Assembly: GCA_944380295.1 (NCBI GenBank)
Contig: CALWHE010000015.1
Location: 1 to 35,783 of the forward strand
Origin: an uncultured Christensenellaceae bacterium
GTDB taxonomy: Bacteria; Bacillota; Clostridia; Christensenellales; UBA3700
Length of the DNA stretch: 35,783 nt
Direction: 5' to 3'
In this document: positions 1-7,061 of the stretch, in pieces
Numbering within the stretch: the first letter of the stretch is position 1
Layout: every line of letters starts with the position of its first letter
Position numbers and translations under genes: made by a program
The notes under the pieces: model-generated
The model's database searches: none
The model's input: only the letters and a program-made list of their open reading frames with translations
Told to the model about the DNA's origin: nothing

Positions 1-500
1 ATCGTCATGCCTTCGCAGCGTTTTGCCCAGAATTTTCCCTTTTCGGGATCTGTCATTTCGGACGCCAGTATTACCTTTCCTCCCTTTTTCAAGACGCGGA
101 GCATTTCTTTAAGCCCCTGCACGGGATCGGGCCAGAAATAAATAGACTCAAAGGACACCGCCCTGTCATAGGTTTCGTCCCGATACGGCAGCCGCATGGC
201 ATCTCCGCACAAGATACTGCACCTGTCCGCATATTTTTTGGTCGCTTTACGGCTGCATGCAACGCTTTCCTCCGAATAATCGATGCCGTCCGCGCGGCTT
301 TTCGGGCAGCGCTCCAGAATGCGGACAAGATTGCCGCCACCGCCGCACCCGACGTCCAAAACGCTCTCTCCGTCTTTCAACGGGCACACCTCGAACGCCC
401 AAAGCGCGAGAGGCGCATGCCCTTTGTTCATGGCGCTCACGATCATTTTGCCGAATTTTCCCTTCGGTTTTTTGCAATTGCTCAAAAATTTTTTTAACAT
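1..500 (-). CDS. Class I SAM-dependent methyltransferase, partial at left edge
   Basis: The reading frame opens at an ATG (500) and runs off the left edge without a stop, so about 166 residues of the N-terminal part are present. Near residue 55 the protein has LDVGCGGGGN, the glycine-rich motif I that binds S-adenosylmethionine, followed by an acidic stretch (ADGIDYSEE, motif II-like) and a CGDAMRLPY motif. This is the UbiE/BioC-like methyltransferase fold (Methyltransf_11/25). The substrate cannot be told from sequence. It starts 13 bases after the GNAT gene and is the last visible gene of the DUF3793-flavodoxin operon. An upstream GAGGGG serves as a plausible ribosome binding site. Confidence 0.85.
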   Translation of the reverse strand, partial: MLKKFLSNCKKPKGKFGKMIVSAMNKGHAPLALWAFEVCPLKDGESVLDVGCGGGGNLVRILERCPKSRADGIDYSEESVACSRKATKKYADRCSILCGDAMRLPYRDETYDRAVSFESIYFWPDPVQGLKEMLRVLKKGGKVILASEMTDPEKGKFWAKRCEGMT

Positions 501-513
501 AGCCCTGCCCCTC

Positions 514-1134
514 TTATAATTTATACTCGTACACCAGCGATCTGCCGGGAGTGCCGAAGGAATACGGCTTTTCCCATACGAGTTTGAAACCGCGCTTTTC
601 ATAGAATGTGTATGTAGCATCCGTATCGGTGAACACGCGCACCGTCTTTACGCCGCTTTGAATGCACCGCTCCTGAAAGGCTTCCCAGAGCGCCGTTCCC
701 AGCCCTTTGCGGAAATCTTTGCGCGAGCAGAGCGCCATCAGTTCGCAGTCGCAGGCGAGCGGCGTATCCTTTCCGTTCTCTTTCAACTTTTTATAGAAAA
801 CGTCGAATTGCGCCTTGAACGGCGCGGACATCTTATAGCCGCCGAACGCGAACTTGAAAAAGCACCTTAGCCACGCCTTATAGTGCGGTTTTGCGTCGTG
901 CGTTTTGGCAAGCGATTTGTCAAAACTCTTTTTGTAATGCCCGATAATAAACCCGACGACCTGTCCTTCGCTCTCCGCCACATAGGTAAACGAACACTTC
1001 TCTGCGAGTACCTGCGCGTAGTCACGCAGAAACGCCCTGTCGTTTTCCGTCAGCGGACAGTCGAAAAAGCTCTCGTAAAAGCACATGGCGCAATCGGGAA
1101 CGTCCCTCTCCTCAAATTTACGGATCAAAAACAT
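514..1134 (-). CDS. GNAT family N-acetyltransferase
   Basis: A GNAT acetyltransferase of about 206 residues. It begins with the typical first strand MFLIRKFEERDVPDC, has a central EGQVVGFIIGHY strand, an acetyl-CoA loop region RKDFRKGLGTALWEAF (R/Q-x-x-G-x-G/A type) and the C-terminal TYTFYEKRGFKLVWE motif that recurs in the family. I chose the ATG at 1134 over an earlier in-frame start because a GAGGTG ribosome binding site lies just upstream and the GNAT fold begins there. It overlaps nothing but sits 5 bases after the HMA stop codon, so it is probably co-translated. The acyl acceptor is unknown. Confidence 0.85.
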   Translation of the reverse strand: MFLIRKFEERDVPDCAMCFYESFFDCPLTENDRAFLRDYAQVLAEKCSFTYVAESEGQVVGFIIGHYKKSFDKSLAKTHDAKPHYKAWLRCFFKFAFGGYKMSAPFKAQFDVFYKKLKENGKDTPLACDCELMALCSRKDFRKGLGTALWEAFQERCIQSGVKTVRVFTDTDATYTFYEKRGFKLVWEKPYSFGTPGRSLVYEYKL

Positions 1135-1139
1135 TGCAC

Positions 1140-1364
1140 TCACCTCTTGCGCGAAAACGATCCGTGCTTTTCGCATGGTTCGCTCGTAACTTTTCCCACG
1201 CTGTACCCTTGTTTTGCGATAGCTTCTTTGATAAGTTCGACATTCACACTATCTTCGGCGATGACTTCCGTTCTGCCCTTTGCATGGGAGGACACGACCT
1301 TCTTCACGCCCTCCACGCGACGCACTACGTCACCCACGTGCGTTTCGCACATTCCGCAGTGCAT
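1140..1364 (-). CDS. Heavy-metal-associated (HMA) domain protein, 5' end interrupted by TAG
   Basis: A 74-residue HMA domain with the metal-binding MHCGMC motif (the MxCxxC of copper chaperones and P-type ATPase N-termini) at its very start, followed by the usual ferredoxin-like pattern up to AIAKQGYSV. A short His/Cys-containing tail (CEKHGSFSRKR) follows. The canonical start is upstream at 1394, where MLKIIL is followed by an in-frame TAG and then VEGMHCGMC. As written, only re-initiation at 1364 would make a protein lacking its first beta strand. It is placed between flavodoxin and the GNAT gene in a possible metal-responsive operon. It is either a fresh pseudogene, a sequencing error or a recoded gene. 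Confidence 0.6.
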   Translation of the reverse strand: MHCGMCETHVGDVVRRVEGVKKVVSSHAKGRTEVIAEDSVNVELIKEAIAKQGYSVGKVTSEPCEKHGSFSRKR

Positions 1365-1394
1365 ACCTTCGACCTATAAAATAATTTTGAGCAT
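1365..1394 (-). other. Severed start of the HMA gene with in-frame amber codon
   Basis: ATG at 1394 is preceded by GAGGGAG and begins MLKIIL, then TAG (1376-1374), then VEG leading straight into the MHCGMC of the downstream ORF in the same frame. Family members typically read as a short hydrophobic strand, a polar residue and then VEGMHCGMC, so the TAG sits where Lys or Glu is expected. A single-base change (AAG or GAG to TAG) explains it. Confidence 0.65.
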
Positions 1395-1400
1395 ACTCCC

Positions 1401-1820
1401 TCACTTTGCTGCTTTTTCGCCGAGCGCGCGGCAGGCGGCAAGAGCGTCGTCGTCCGGTGCATTGTTACAGATGAGACCGTCCTCGATCATCACGCCGCCC
1501 GCGGCTTCCACTCTCTGCTGCCAGGTGCGCATCCATTCGCCGTCGCCCCAATCGTAAGAGCCGAACAGTCCCACTTTTTTGCCCGAAAGCGAGCCTTCTA
1601 CGGATGAGAAGAAGGGCTCGAACTCGCTCTCTTCCAGCTCCTCCGCTCCCATAGCGGGGCAGCCGAACAAAAGCGCGTCGCTGCCGATGACATCGGCGCT
1701 TGCCGCGGAAACGGGCAGAAGTTCGACCTCCGCCCCTGCGTTCTTTGCGCCCTCCAAAGCGGCGTTTGCCATTGCTTCCGTATTGCCCGTACCCGACCAA
1801 TACACGATAGAAACTTTCAT
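1401..1820 (-). CDS. Flavodoxin
   Basis: A 139-residue short-chain flavodoxin, an FMN-binding electron carrier of the cytoplasm that replaces ferredoxin, commonly under iron limitation. The N-terminal VYWSGTGNTEAMA holds the phosphate-binding loop (S/T-G-T-G-N-T). The aromatic FMN-stacking loops are seen at LFGCPAMGAEELEE and LFGSYDWGDGEWMR. Length and layout match Clostridia flavodoxins throughout. The start is fixed by GGAGGT 5 bases upstream of the ATG. It lies 26 bases downstream of the DUF3793 gene, a neighbour pair seen often in Clostridia, and shares its promoter. Confidence 0.95.
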   Translation of the reverse strand: MKVSIVYWSGTGNTEAMANAALEGAKNAGAEVELLPVSAASADVIGSDALLFGCPAMGAEELEESEFEPFFSSVEGSLSGKKVGLFGSYDWGDGEWMRTWQQRVEAAGGVMIEDGLICNNAPDDDALAACRALGEKAAK

Positions 1821-1846
1821 AAAATACCTCCTGAAAAAATGATAAT

Positions 1847-2383
1847 TTAGCCTATATTAAATATTTGTGTGAGCGCCCGCCCCCTGTCCATATGCCGGCA
1901 GATGCAGGCGCTACAACGGCGGAACCGCTCGAACGTGCGCGCCGCTTCGCCCACATTTTCGTACACCTTCCACGCACCGCATAGGATACAACCGTCGGGA
2001 TCGCGCAGAAAGCCGCACACATCGCAAAGCGGATAACCGAGGAACACGCCGATCTCGTGCGGAAATTCGCCCTTCATGCGGCGCTTCAACTGTTCCAGCG
2101 CTTCCTCCGCCGAACTATATCCATACCCGAACCGCGCAAGGAACGCCCTGACGTCCGGCGAAAAGAGATACTGTTCCAGCCGCGCCCTGTGGCAGACATA
2201 TACGAGCAGCCGTTCTTCGTCCTCGCGCAGGAGCATGAACGCAAACCCTTTCCCCGCAAAGCGGCGCGAAAGCGTTTGGATGACTTCCTCCTCCCCTTTC
2301 CGTAAGCTGACAAGGCTGGCGATTTTCAGTCCCGCGAACGTAACGCCGCAATGACGACCGATGGCATATTCCGTTGCGCTCAT
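1847..2383 (-). CDS. DUF3793 family protein
   Basis: A 178-residue protein matching the DUF3793 family as I know it. There are conserved Cys residues near the N-terminal RHCGVTFAGLKIASLV and at the C-terminal CDVCGF, CILCGAWKVYEN and CSACICRHM, and the family-specific HEIGVFLGYPLCDV segment. The function of the family is unknown. The many cysteines and the constant flavodoxin partner suggest a link to metal or redox state, which is inference. It starts at an ATG with GGAG 4 bases upstream, directly after a consensus promoter that carries two GTTCG palindromes between the start site and the gene. Confidence 0.85.
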   Translation of the reverse strand: MSATEYAIGRHCGVTFAGLKIASLVSLRKGEEEVIQTLSRRFAGKGFAFMLLREDEERLLVYVCHRARLEQYLFSPDVRAFLARFGYGYSSAEEALEQLKRRMKGEFPHEIGVFLGYPLCDVCGFLRDPDGCILCGAWKVYENVGEAARTFERFRRCSACICRHMDRGRALTQIFNIG

Positions 2384-2396
2384 TTTTCTCCTTTAA

Positions 2397-2412
2397 GTTC
2401 GCTATTGCGAAC
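2397..2412. promoter_or_regulatory. Operator palindrome 1 (GTTCGC-TATT-GCGAAC)
   Basis: A 16-bp inverted repeat with perfect 6-bp arms lies between the DUF3793 promoter and its ribosome binding site. It is centred 33 bp, about three helical turns, from the palindrome at 2430-2445. It shares GTTCG..CGAAC arms with two sites ahead of the ABC transporter operon. The regulator is not identified. Confidence 0.7.
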
Positions 2413-2429
2413 CTTACTCGATTTAACAA

Positions 2430-2445
2430 GTTCGCATATGCGAAC
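2430..2445. promoter_or_regulatory. Operator palindrome 2 (GTTCGCATATGCGAAC)
   Basis: A perfect 16-bp palindrome begins 8 bases downstream of the TATAAT box, covering roughly +2 to +17 of the DUF3793-flavodoxin transcript. This is a typical repressor position. It is the best copy of the four-member set. Confidence 0.75.
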
Positions 2446-2453
2446 CTGCTGTT

Positions 2454-2482
2454 ATTATACACGGAAGGGAGACGTTTGTCAA
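2454..2482 (-). promoter_or_regulatory. Sigma-A promoter of the DUF3793-flavodoxin operon
   Basis: A perfect consensus on the minus strand: TTGACA (2482-2477), 17-bp spacer, TATAAT (2459-2454). A promoter this strong followed at once by two operators suggests tight repression rather than activation. Confidence 0.85.
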
Positions 2483-2501
2483 CCCTTCCGCGCAAATTTT
2501 T

Positions 2502-4232
2502 TCAGATACGCCACTCACCCGTCTGCTGTTGCAGTTTACACATTTTGGCGTAGATACCGCCTTGTGCAAGGAGTTCTTCGGGGCTTCCCTGCTCGGCGAC
2601 TTTGCCGTCTTTTAATAAGACGAGCTTATCCGCGCCCTCCACCGTGCGCATACGGTGGGCGATGATGAGCACCGTTTTGCCCTTGACGAGGCGAGAAATG
2701 GCGCGCTGGATATGCGTTTCGTTCTCCGCGTCGAGGGAAGCCGTCGCTTCATCGAGCAGGATGACGGGCGAATCTTTTAAGAGCGCGCGGGCAATGGAAA
2801 TGCGCTGCCGCTCCCCGCCCGAAAGTGCCGAGCCGTTTTCGCCGATCATCGTCTGATACCCTTCGGGGAGTTTTTCCACGAATTCGTCGCACTGCGCCTC
2901 CCTTGCCGCGGCGAGCACTTCCTCATCCGTCGCGCACTGCCGACCGATGCGGATATTATCCATGACGGTGTTGTTGAACAGCGTAACGTCCTGAAAGACG
3001 ATGGAATACGCCGAGAGCAGTTTTTCCGGATCGACCGTCTTGACGTCCGTGCCGCCGAGCGTTATCTTTCCGCTGTCTGCGTCCCAGAACCTTGCGGCAA
3101 GTTTGGCTGCAGTGCTCTTTCCGCCGCCGGACGGCCCGATGAGCGCCGTAACTTCCCCCTGCTTTGCCGTAAACGACACTCCGGAAAGGACTTGCTCGCC
3201 CGCGTTATAGGCAAAGGACACATTGTCGAACACAATGTCGTAGCCGTTTGTTTTCAAGTCCGCCGTCCCCGGCTGAACGGGATAGTTTTCGATCTCATTC
3301 ATCCTCTCGATGGGAATGTTCGTGGAGATGATGGCGGCGAGGTTTTGCAACGACGAACTCAACGGATCGTAAAGCCGCGACACGACCAAAAGATACATGA
3401 AGAATGTCAGCACGGTAATTGCGTTACTTGCCAGCAGCATTCCGCCGACGAGCGCGACGGTGCCGATGCCGAGCTTCAAAATCATCCCCGCGGGAACGAC
3501 GAACAGCGCGCTGCCGAGCTCGGACGCTATCATGCGCTTTTCCTGCAAATCTATCTTTTTATCCAAGTCTTCAAGATACTTTTCTTCCGCGTTATTGGAC
3601 TTTAAGTCGCGCATGGTTTCGAGCGCTTCCTGAATGCCCTCCGCAACGGCGAGTTTTGCCTCCGTCTGGCGGCGGGTAAAATAGTTCTGCACCTTGCCCG
3701 AAAACGCGACGATGGCGAGCGATACGGGCAGCACCCACAGCGCGGCGAGCGCCAATCTCCAATCAAATATGAACAGACAGACGGCAACGATGACCGTGGA
3801 GATCATGGAGCCGAAAAATTCGGGGATCCAATGCGAAAAAGACTGTTCGAGCGTCGTGCAGTCCGCCATGATGGTCGTGGTGAGGTCGGATAAATCGCGT
3901 TTCCCGAAGAAGGACAGCGGCAGTTTGCGCAGTTTTTCCGCGAGCGAAATGCGCCGCACGGAACTTTCCTTATATGTTGCGTAATAGGTCGCGCCGTATA
4001 CCCAGCGGTAAGAAAAGAGAATGAGCAGAACTGCCCCCGCCATGCCGACGATATAGATCCACAAATGGTTTTGCGGCACGCCGCCCGCATACAAGTCAGA
4101 TACAAGCAGATATAAAAGGCTGACGGGCAGCATGAGCGTGAGATTATGTGCCACGCAGGAAATGGTGGCGATGACGAGGTCTTTTGCCCCCTGCCGCGAG
4201 AGCGCGTATTTTTTCATGATATGATTCAGCAT
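2502..4232 (-). CDS. ABC half-transporter, permease-ATPase fusion (YbtPQ/IrtAB type, second subunit)
   Basis: About 576 residues: an N-terminal six-helix type IV exporter-fold membrane domain (roughly residues 15-300) fused to a nucleotide-binding domain. The ATPase has Walker A GPSGGGKST, Q-loop VFQD, signature LSGGERQR, Walker B VILLDEAT with the D-loop ASLDAEN, and H-loop IIAHRM, so it looks fully competent. The start at 4232 is supported by GGAGG 6 bases upstream; the longer ORF start lies inside the previous gene. It overlaps the upstream half-transporter by 7 bases (ATGCTGA), so the two are surely made together and likely form a heterodimer. The substrate is not known; siderophore-type import or drug export are both possible. 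Confidence 0.9.
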   Translation of the reverse strand: MLNHIMKKYALSRQGAKDLVIATISCVAHNLTLMLPVSLLYLLVSDLYAGGVPQNHLWIYIVGMAGAVLLILFSYRWVYGATYYATYKESSVRRISLAEKLRKLPLSFFGKRDLSDLTTTIMADCTTLEQSFSHWIPEFFGSMISTVIVAVCLFIFDWRLALAALWVLPVSLAIVAFSGKVQNYFTRRQTEAKLAVAEGIQEALETMRDLKSNNAEEKYLEDLDKKIDLQEKRMIASELGSALFVVPAGMILKLGIGTVALVGGMLLASNAITVLTFFMYLLVVSRLYDPLSSSLQNLAAIISTNIPIERMNEIENYPVQPGTADLKTNGYDIVFDNVSFAYNAGEQVLSGVSFTAKQGEVTALIGPSGGGKSTAAKLAARFWDADSGKITLGGTDVKTVDPEKLLSAYSIVFQDVTLFNNTVMDNIRIGRQCATDEEVLAAAREAQCDEFVEKLPEGYQTMIGENGSALSGGERQRISIARALLKDSPVILLDEATASLDAENETHIQRAISRLVKGKTVLIIAHRMRTVEGADKLVLLKDGKVAEQGSPEELLAQGGIYAKMCKLQQQTGEWRI

Positions 4233-6016
4233 TGTGCACCTCCTACTTTCCAAGCAATGGACGTTCTGTATTCTTCATACATATTACTGTAAATTCCCTT
4301 TTGCTCCATTAACTGCGCGTGCGTGCCGCTCTCCGCCACCTTGCCGTCCTTTAAGACGCAGATATTGTCCGCGTTTTGCACGGTGGTAAGGCGATGCGCG
4401 ATCATGATGACCGTTCTGCCCTTTGCGAGCCGCTCAAACGCACGCTGCACCGCCGCTTCGTTTTCGGGGTCTGCAAACGCCGTTGCTTCGTCCAAGACGA
4501 GCACGGGCGCGTTTTTGAGCATGACGCGCGCGATGGCGATACGTTGCTGCTCCCCGCCCGAAAGATACACGCCCTTGCTGCCGATGACAGTATCCACGCC
4601 CTGCGGGAACTTTGCCAATATATCGTCGCATTGTGCATTGTGGAGAGCCGCGAGCACTTCTTCGCGCGTTGACGAAGGTTTGCCCATACGCACGTTTTCC
4701 AAGATGGAAGTTTTCAAAAGCCTGCTGTCCTGAAAGACATAGGCGACGGTATCGTTCAGCGTCTGCCTGTCAATATCCCTGACATTGACGCCGCCAACTT
4801 TGACCGCGCCGGACTCCGTATCCCAAAAGCGCGCTATAAGTCCCGCAGCCGTCGTCTTTCCTCCGCCGGAGGGCCCGACGAGCGCCACCGTTTCACCCGC
4901 TTTTACATTCAGCGAAATGCCGTCGATGGCGTTCCTGTCCGCGCCTTCATAGGCAAAAGTCACGTTCTCAAACGCAACGGAATTGTCCTTCGGCTTTTGC
5001 GGCGCGGACGGTTCGGGCAGCGGTTTGATCGCTAATATACCGTCGATACGCTGCAAGGCGTCGGAAACGATCATATTGTTCTCGCTCATGAACATGACCT
5101 TCATCAGCGTGACCGAGATGACGGGCGTGAAAATGATATAGAAGATGAGGTTCAGGAGAAACGTTCCGTCCACGCCGCCCGCCGTAAAGCAAAGCCCCGC
5201 GATGATGAGCGGCACGAACACGCAGTTGATGGCGGTCGTGAAGGCGACCATCGGCCACATCAGGCTTTTGGTGTAGGCGATCACCCATGTATGGTAACTG
5301 TCTATGGCGCCCTTGAAACGCTTGAAGGAGAACACCGTCTGCCCGAACGTCTTGACAACGGGGACGCCGCGCACATATTCCACCGCCTCGTTGTTCATGT
5401 TTTCGAGCGCGTTCTGATATTCTTTCATCTTGCGCGCCATATCCTTACCCGTCATTTTGGACATGATGATAAAGCCGAGGACGGTCGGAATAAGGCTCAA
5501 CAGCCCCAGCCGCCAGTCGAACACGAACAAAAGCACGATCATCCCGACGGGCGTTGCAAACGCGCCCACCATATCGGGCAGCTGGTGCGCAAGATACGTT
5601 TCGGTCGCCCCGCTCGATTCGTTTACGATGCGGCGCACCCTGCCGCTGCCGAGGCTGTTCATAAATCCGACGGGGAGCGCAGCGATATGGCGCATCGTCT
5701 TTTTTCGCATATTGCCCGCCACACGGAACGCCGCAACGTGCGAGCACATGAGCGCCGCGAAATAGACGAGCATGGAAATGAGAGCGCTGCCTACCGCCCA
5801 CCATCCGAACACGGAAAGACTCCCCTGCACCGCGGCAAAATTTCCGTCCGCTTGGATGACTTCACGCACGATGAGCCACACGAAGATGAACGGCACGAGC
5901 GCCATGAGCGCGCTGACGGCGGAAAGCACCCAAGAAAGATAGGTGAGCATCCTTCGCCGCCCGGCATATTCCATCAAAACGGCAAGATTTCTCTTCCCTT
6001 TTGCCTTACTTTGCAT
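4226..6016 (-). CDS. ABC half-transporter, permease-ATPase fusion (YbtPQ/IrtAB type, first subunit)
   Basis: About 596 residues with an exporter-fold membrane domain followed by an ATPase: Walker A GPSGGGKTT, Q-loop VFQD, signature LSGGEQQR, Walker B VLVLDEAT, H-loop MIAHRL. The D-loop region reads DEATAFADPENEA, a signature I associate with the siderophore-linked YbtPQ/IrtAB branch rather than with ordinary multidrug exporters. Start at 6016 is set by AGGAGG 5 bases upstream. The gene follows TetR (gap about 146 bases holding two GTTCG palindromes and a weak hairpin). With flavodoxin sharing the same operator, a role in metal-chelate transport is a reasonable inference, not shown. Confidence 0.9.
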   Translation of the reverse strand: MQSKAKGKRNLAVLMEYAGRRRMLTYLSWVLSAVSALMALVPFIFVWLIVREVIQADGNFAAVQGSLSVFGWWAVGSALISMLVYFAALMCSHVAAFRVAGNMRKKTMRHIAALPVGFMNSLGSGRVRRIVNESSGATETYLAHQLPDMVGAFATPVGMIVLLFVFDWRLGLLSLIPTVLGFIIMSKMTGKDMARKMKEYQNALENMNNEAVEYVRGVPVVKTFGQTVFSFKRFKGAIDSYHTWVIAYTKSLMWPMVAFTTAINCVFVPLIIAGLCFTAGGVDGTFLLNLIFYIIFTPVISVTLMKVMFMSENNMIVSDALQRIDGILAIKPLPEPSAPQKPKDNSVAFENVTFAYEGADRNAIDGISLNVKAGETVALVGPSGGGKTTAAGLIARFWDTESGAVKVGGVNVRDIDRQTLNDTVAYVFQDSRLLKTSILENVRMGKPSSTREEVLAALHNAQCDDILAKFPQGVDTVIGSKGVYLSGGEQQRIAIARVMLKNAPVLVLDEATAFADPENEAAVQRAFERLAKGRTVIMIAHRLTTVQNADNICVLKDGKVAESGTHAQLMEQKGIYSNMYEEYRTSIAWKVGGAQC

Positions 6017-6035
6017 AAACACCTCCTTTATATAA

Positions 6036-6051
6036 GTTCGTTATAGCGAAC
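6036..6051. promoter_or_regulatory. Operator palindrome 3 (GTTCGTTATAGCGAAC)
   Basis: A 16-bp inverted repeat with GTTCG/CGAAC arms and one imperfect position lies 20 bases upstream of the first ABC transporter start codon. It has the same arms as the two sites ahead of DUF3793. Confidence 0.65.
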
Positions 6052-6095
6052 TCTATATCAAAAAAAACAGGTCTTTTATTCTCCCTTCCGATATG

Positions 6096-6111
6096 GTTCG
6101 TATATGCGAAC
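6096..6111. promoter_or_regulatory. Operator palindrome 4 (GTTCGTATATGCGAAC)
   Basis: A 16-bp inverted repeat, flanked by one further G/C pair, in the TetR-ABC gap, 60 bp from palindrome 3. I could not assign a clear -35/-10 pair in this gap, so the ABC promoter itself stays unplaced. Confidence 0.65.
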
Positions 6112-6128
6112 CGTATGTCCGAAAGAAC

Positions 6129-6143
6129 GGGGCGCAAAGCCCC
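6129..6143 (-). terminator. Weak hairpin after the TetR gene
   Basis: A GGGGC/GCCCC stem with a 5-base loop follows the TetR stop codon, with a short T-containing tail on either strand. It may attenuate read-through from tetR into the ABC genes; the 5-bp stem makes it a weak candidate. Confidence 0.3.
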
Positions 6144-6162
6144 TGTCCCTTTTTGCCTTATA

Positions 6163-6783
6163 TTATGACAGCCCCATCAGCCTATCCCAGCCCGCATAAA
6201 AGAACTCGCAGACGGAGTCCACATATTCCATTGCGTCTTCTTTGGGAAAGTCATGCGCGACCACCTCGAACACGCCGTTAAAGAGCGCGCTCGCAAGCAT
6301 ATGGTTGATGTCCCGCCGAACCGTCTTGACGGGCGCGCCGCTTTCGCGCAGCACGCGCATGAAGCGTTCGGTGCTCTCCGTTTCATAGTCGATCATGCTA
6401 TCGATGTAGTGCTCATAACTTGAACCCGCACTGTGGCAGACGATGAGTTTGAAGCTGTCAAAGTAGTCGTAGATGATGTCCATCATCACGCGCATCTTGC
6501 CCGATGTGTAGGAGTGCATCTCCCCTTTCTGCTGCTCCGCGGGAAAGGCGGCAAAATTTTCCTGCACGTCAGAAAAATATGCGTACAGCTTCTCCGCGCC
6601 CTCGCTCACGATAGAGCGGAACATCTCGTCCTTGTCCGCAAAGCGGCTGTAAAGCATCCCCGTCGTAACGCCCGCGCGCTCCGCGATCGTGCGCATGGAA
6701 GCGTCCGCAAAGCCTTTTTCCATAAACTCCGCTTTGGCGCACTCCAAAAGTTTTGAGTTGATACTTTCGTCCTTTACTTTCAT
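6163..6783 (-). CDS. TetR/AcrR family transcriptional regulator
   Basis: About 206 residues. The N-terminal helix-turn-helix is clear (ASMRTIAERAGVTTGMLYSRFADKDEMF, described in parts: AERAGVTTG then LYSRFADKDE), followed by a helical ligand/dimer domain as usual for TetR proteins. I chose the ATG at 6783; an in-frame TTG upstream lies inside the operator and too close to the transcription start. Its promoter carries two overlapping ATAACA-N-TGTTAT palindromes, the usual sign of autorepression. It is upstream of and codirectional with the ABC transporter pair, which it may also control, though the ABC gap carries a different palindrome. Confidence 0.9.
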   Translation of the reverse strand: MKVKDESINSKLLECAKAEFMEKGFADASMRTIAERAGVTTGMLYSRFADKDEMFRSIVSEGAEKLYAYFSDVQENFAAFPAEQQKGEMHSYTSGKMRVMMDIIYDYFDSFKLIVCHSAGSSYEHYIDSMIDYETESTERFMRVLRESGAPVKTVRRDINHMLASALFNGVFEVVAHDFPKEDAMEYVDSVCEFFYAGWDRLMGLS

Positions 6784-6803
6784 GCTCTGCCCCGTTTTAT
6801 TTG

Positions 6804-6830
6804 ATAACAATGTTATTATAACACTGTTAT
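6804..6830. promoter_or_regulatory. Twin TetR-type operators over the tetR promoter
   Basis: Two 13-bp palindromes, ATAACAATGTTAT (6804-6816) and ATAACACTGTTAT (6818-6830), are spaced 14 bp and cover the -10 box. The arms are identical in both. Size, position and tandem layout fit a TetR dimer pair repressing its own gene. Confidence 0.75.
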
Positions 6831-6843
6831 TTTATTTTGTCAA
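6815..6843 (-). promoter_or_regulatory. Sigma-A promoter of tetR
   Basis: Minus strand TTGACA (6843-6838), 17-bp spacer, TATAAT (6820-6815). Both boxes are perfect consensus, and the -10 lies between the two operator palindromes. Confidence 0.85.
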
Positions 6844-6946
6844 CGATTTTTCCAAACTTAAAACAATATACGGCTATTTCCTTCATTGCAAAACCGGCGC
6901 GCCTTTCACGCGGACACACCTGCGGTGCTTGAAAAAAATAACGAAA

Positions 6947-6981
6947 ATCGTCGATCGTAAACGCCCCTTGCCATCGACGAT
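6947..6981 (+). other. Hairpin overlapping the GNAT promoter
   Basis: ATCGTCGAT (6947-6955) and ATCGACGAT (6973-6981) form a 9-bp inverted repeat followed by CCTTTTT, so it resembles a terminator with a long loop. The -35 box of the next promoter starts within the loop. It may be an old terminator, or an operator for the GNAT gene. Confidence 0.4.
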
Positions 6982-6996
6982 CCTTTTTGCTATAAT
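6968..6996 (+). promoter_or_regulatory. Promoter of the 7062 GNAT gene
   Basis: TTGCCA (6968-6973), 17-bp spacer, TATAAT (6991-6996) with TGC just upstream, an extended -10. The transcript would start near 7003, about 60 bases before the start codon. Confidence 0.7.
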
Positions 6997-7061
6997 AACA
7001 GAAAGCGCAAGTCTGTTTTGCGGATCAAACAATTAAACTCGACGCTTTTGGAGGAAGGCAC

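Noticed and set aside
6036..6111. The GTTCG palindromes as binding sites for the neighbouring TetR protein
   Set aside because: The tetR promoter carries a different tandem palindrome (ATAACA-N-TGTTAT), and the GTTCG sites also control an operon without a TetR gene. Dual specificity is unlikely, though not excluded.
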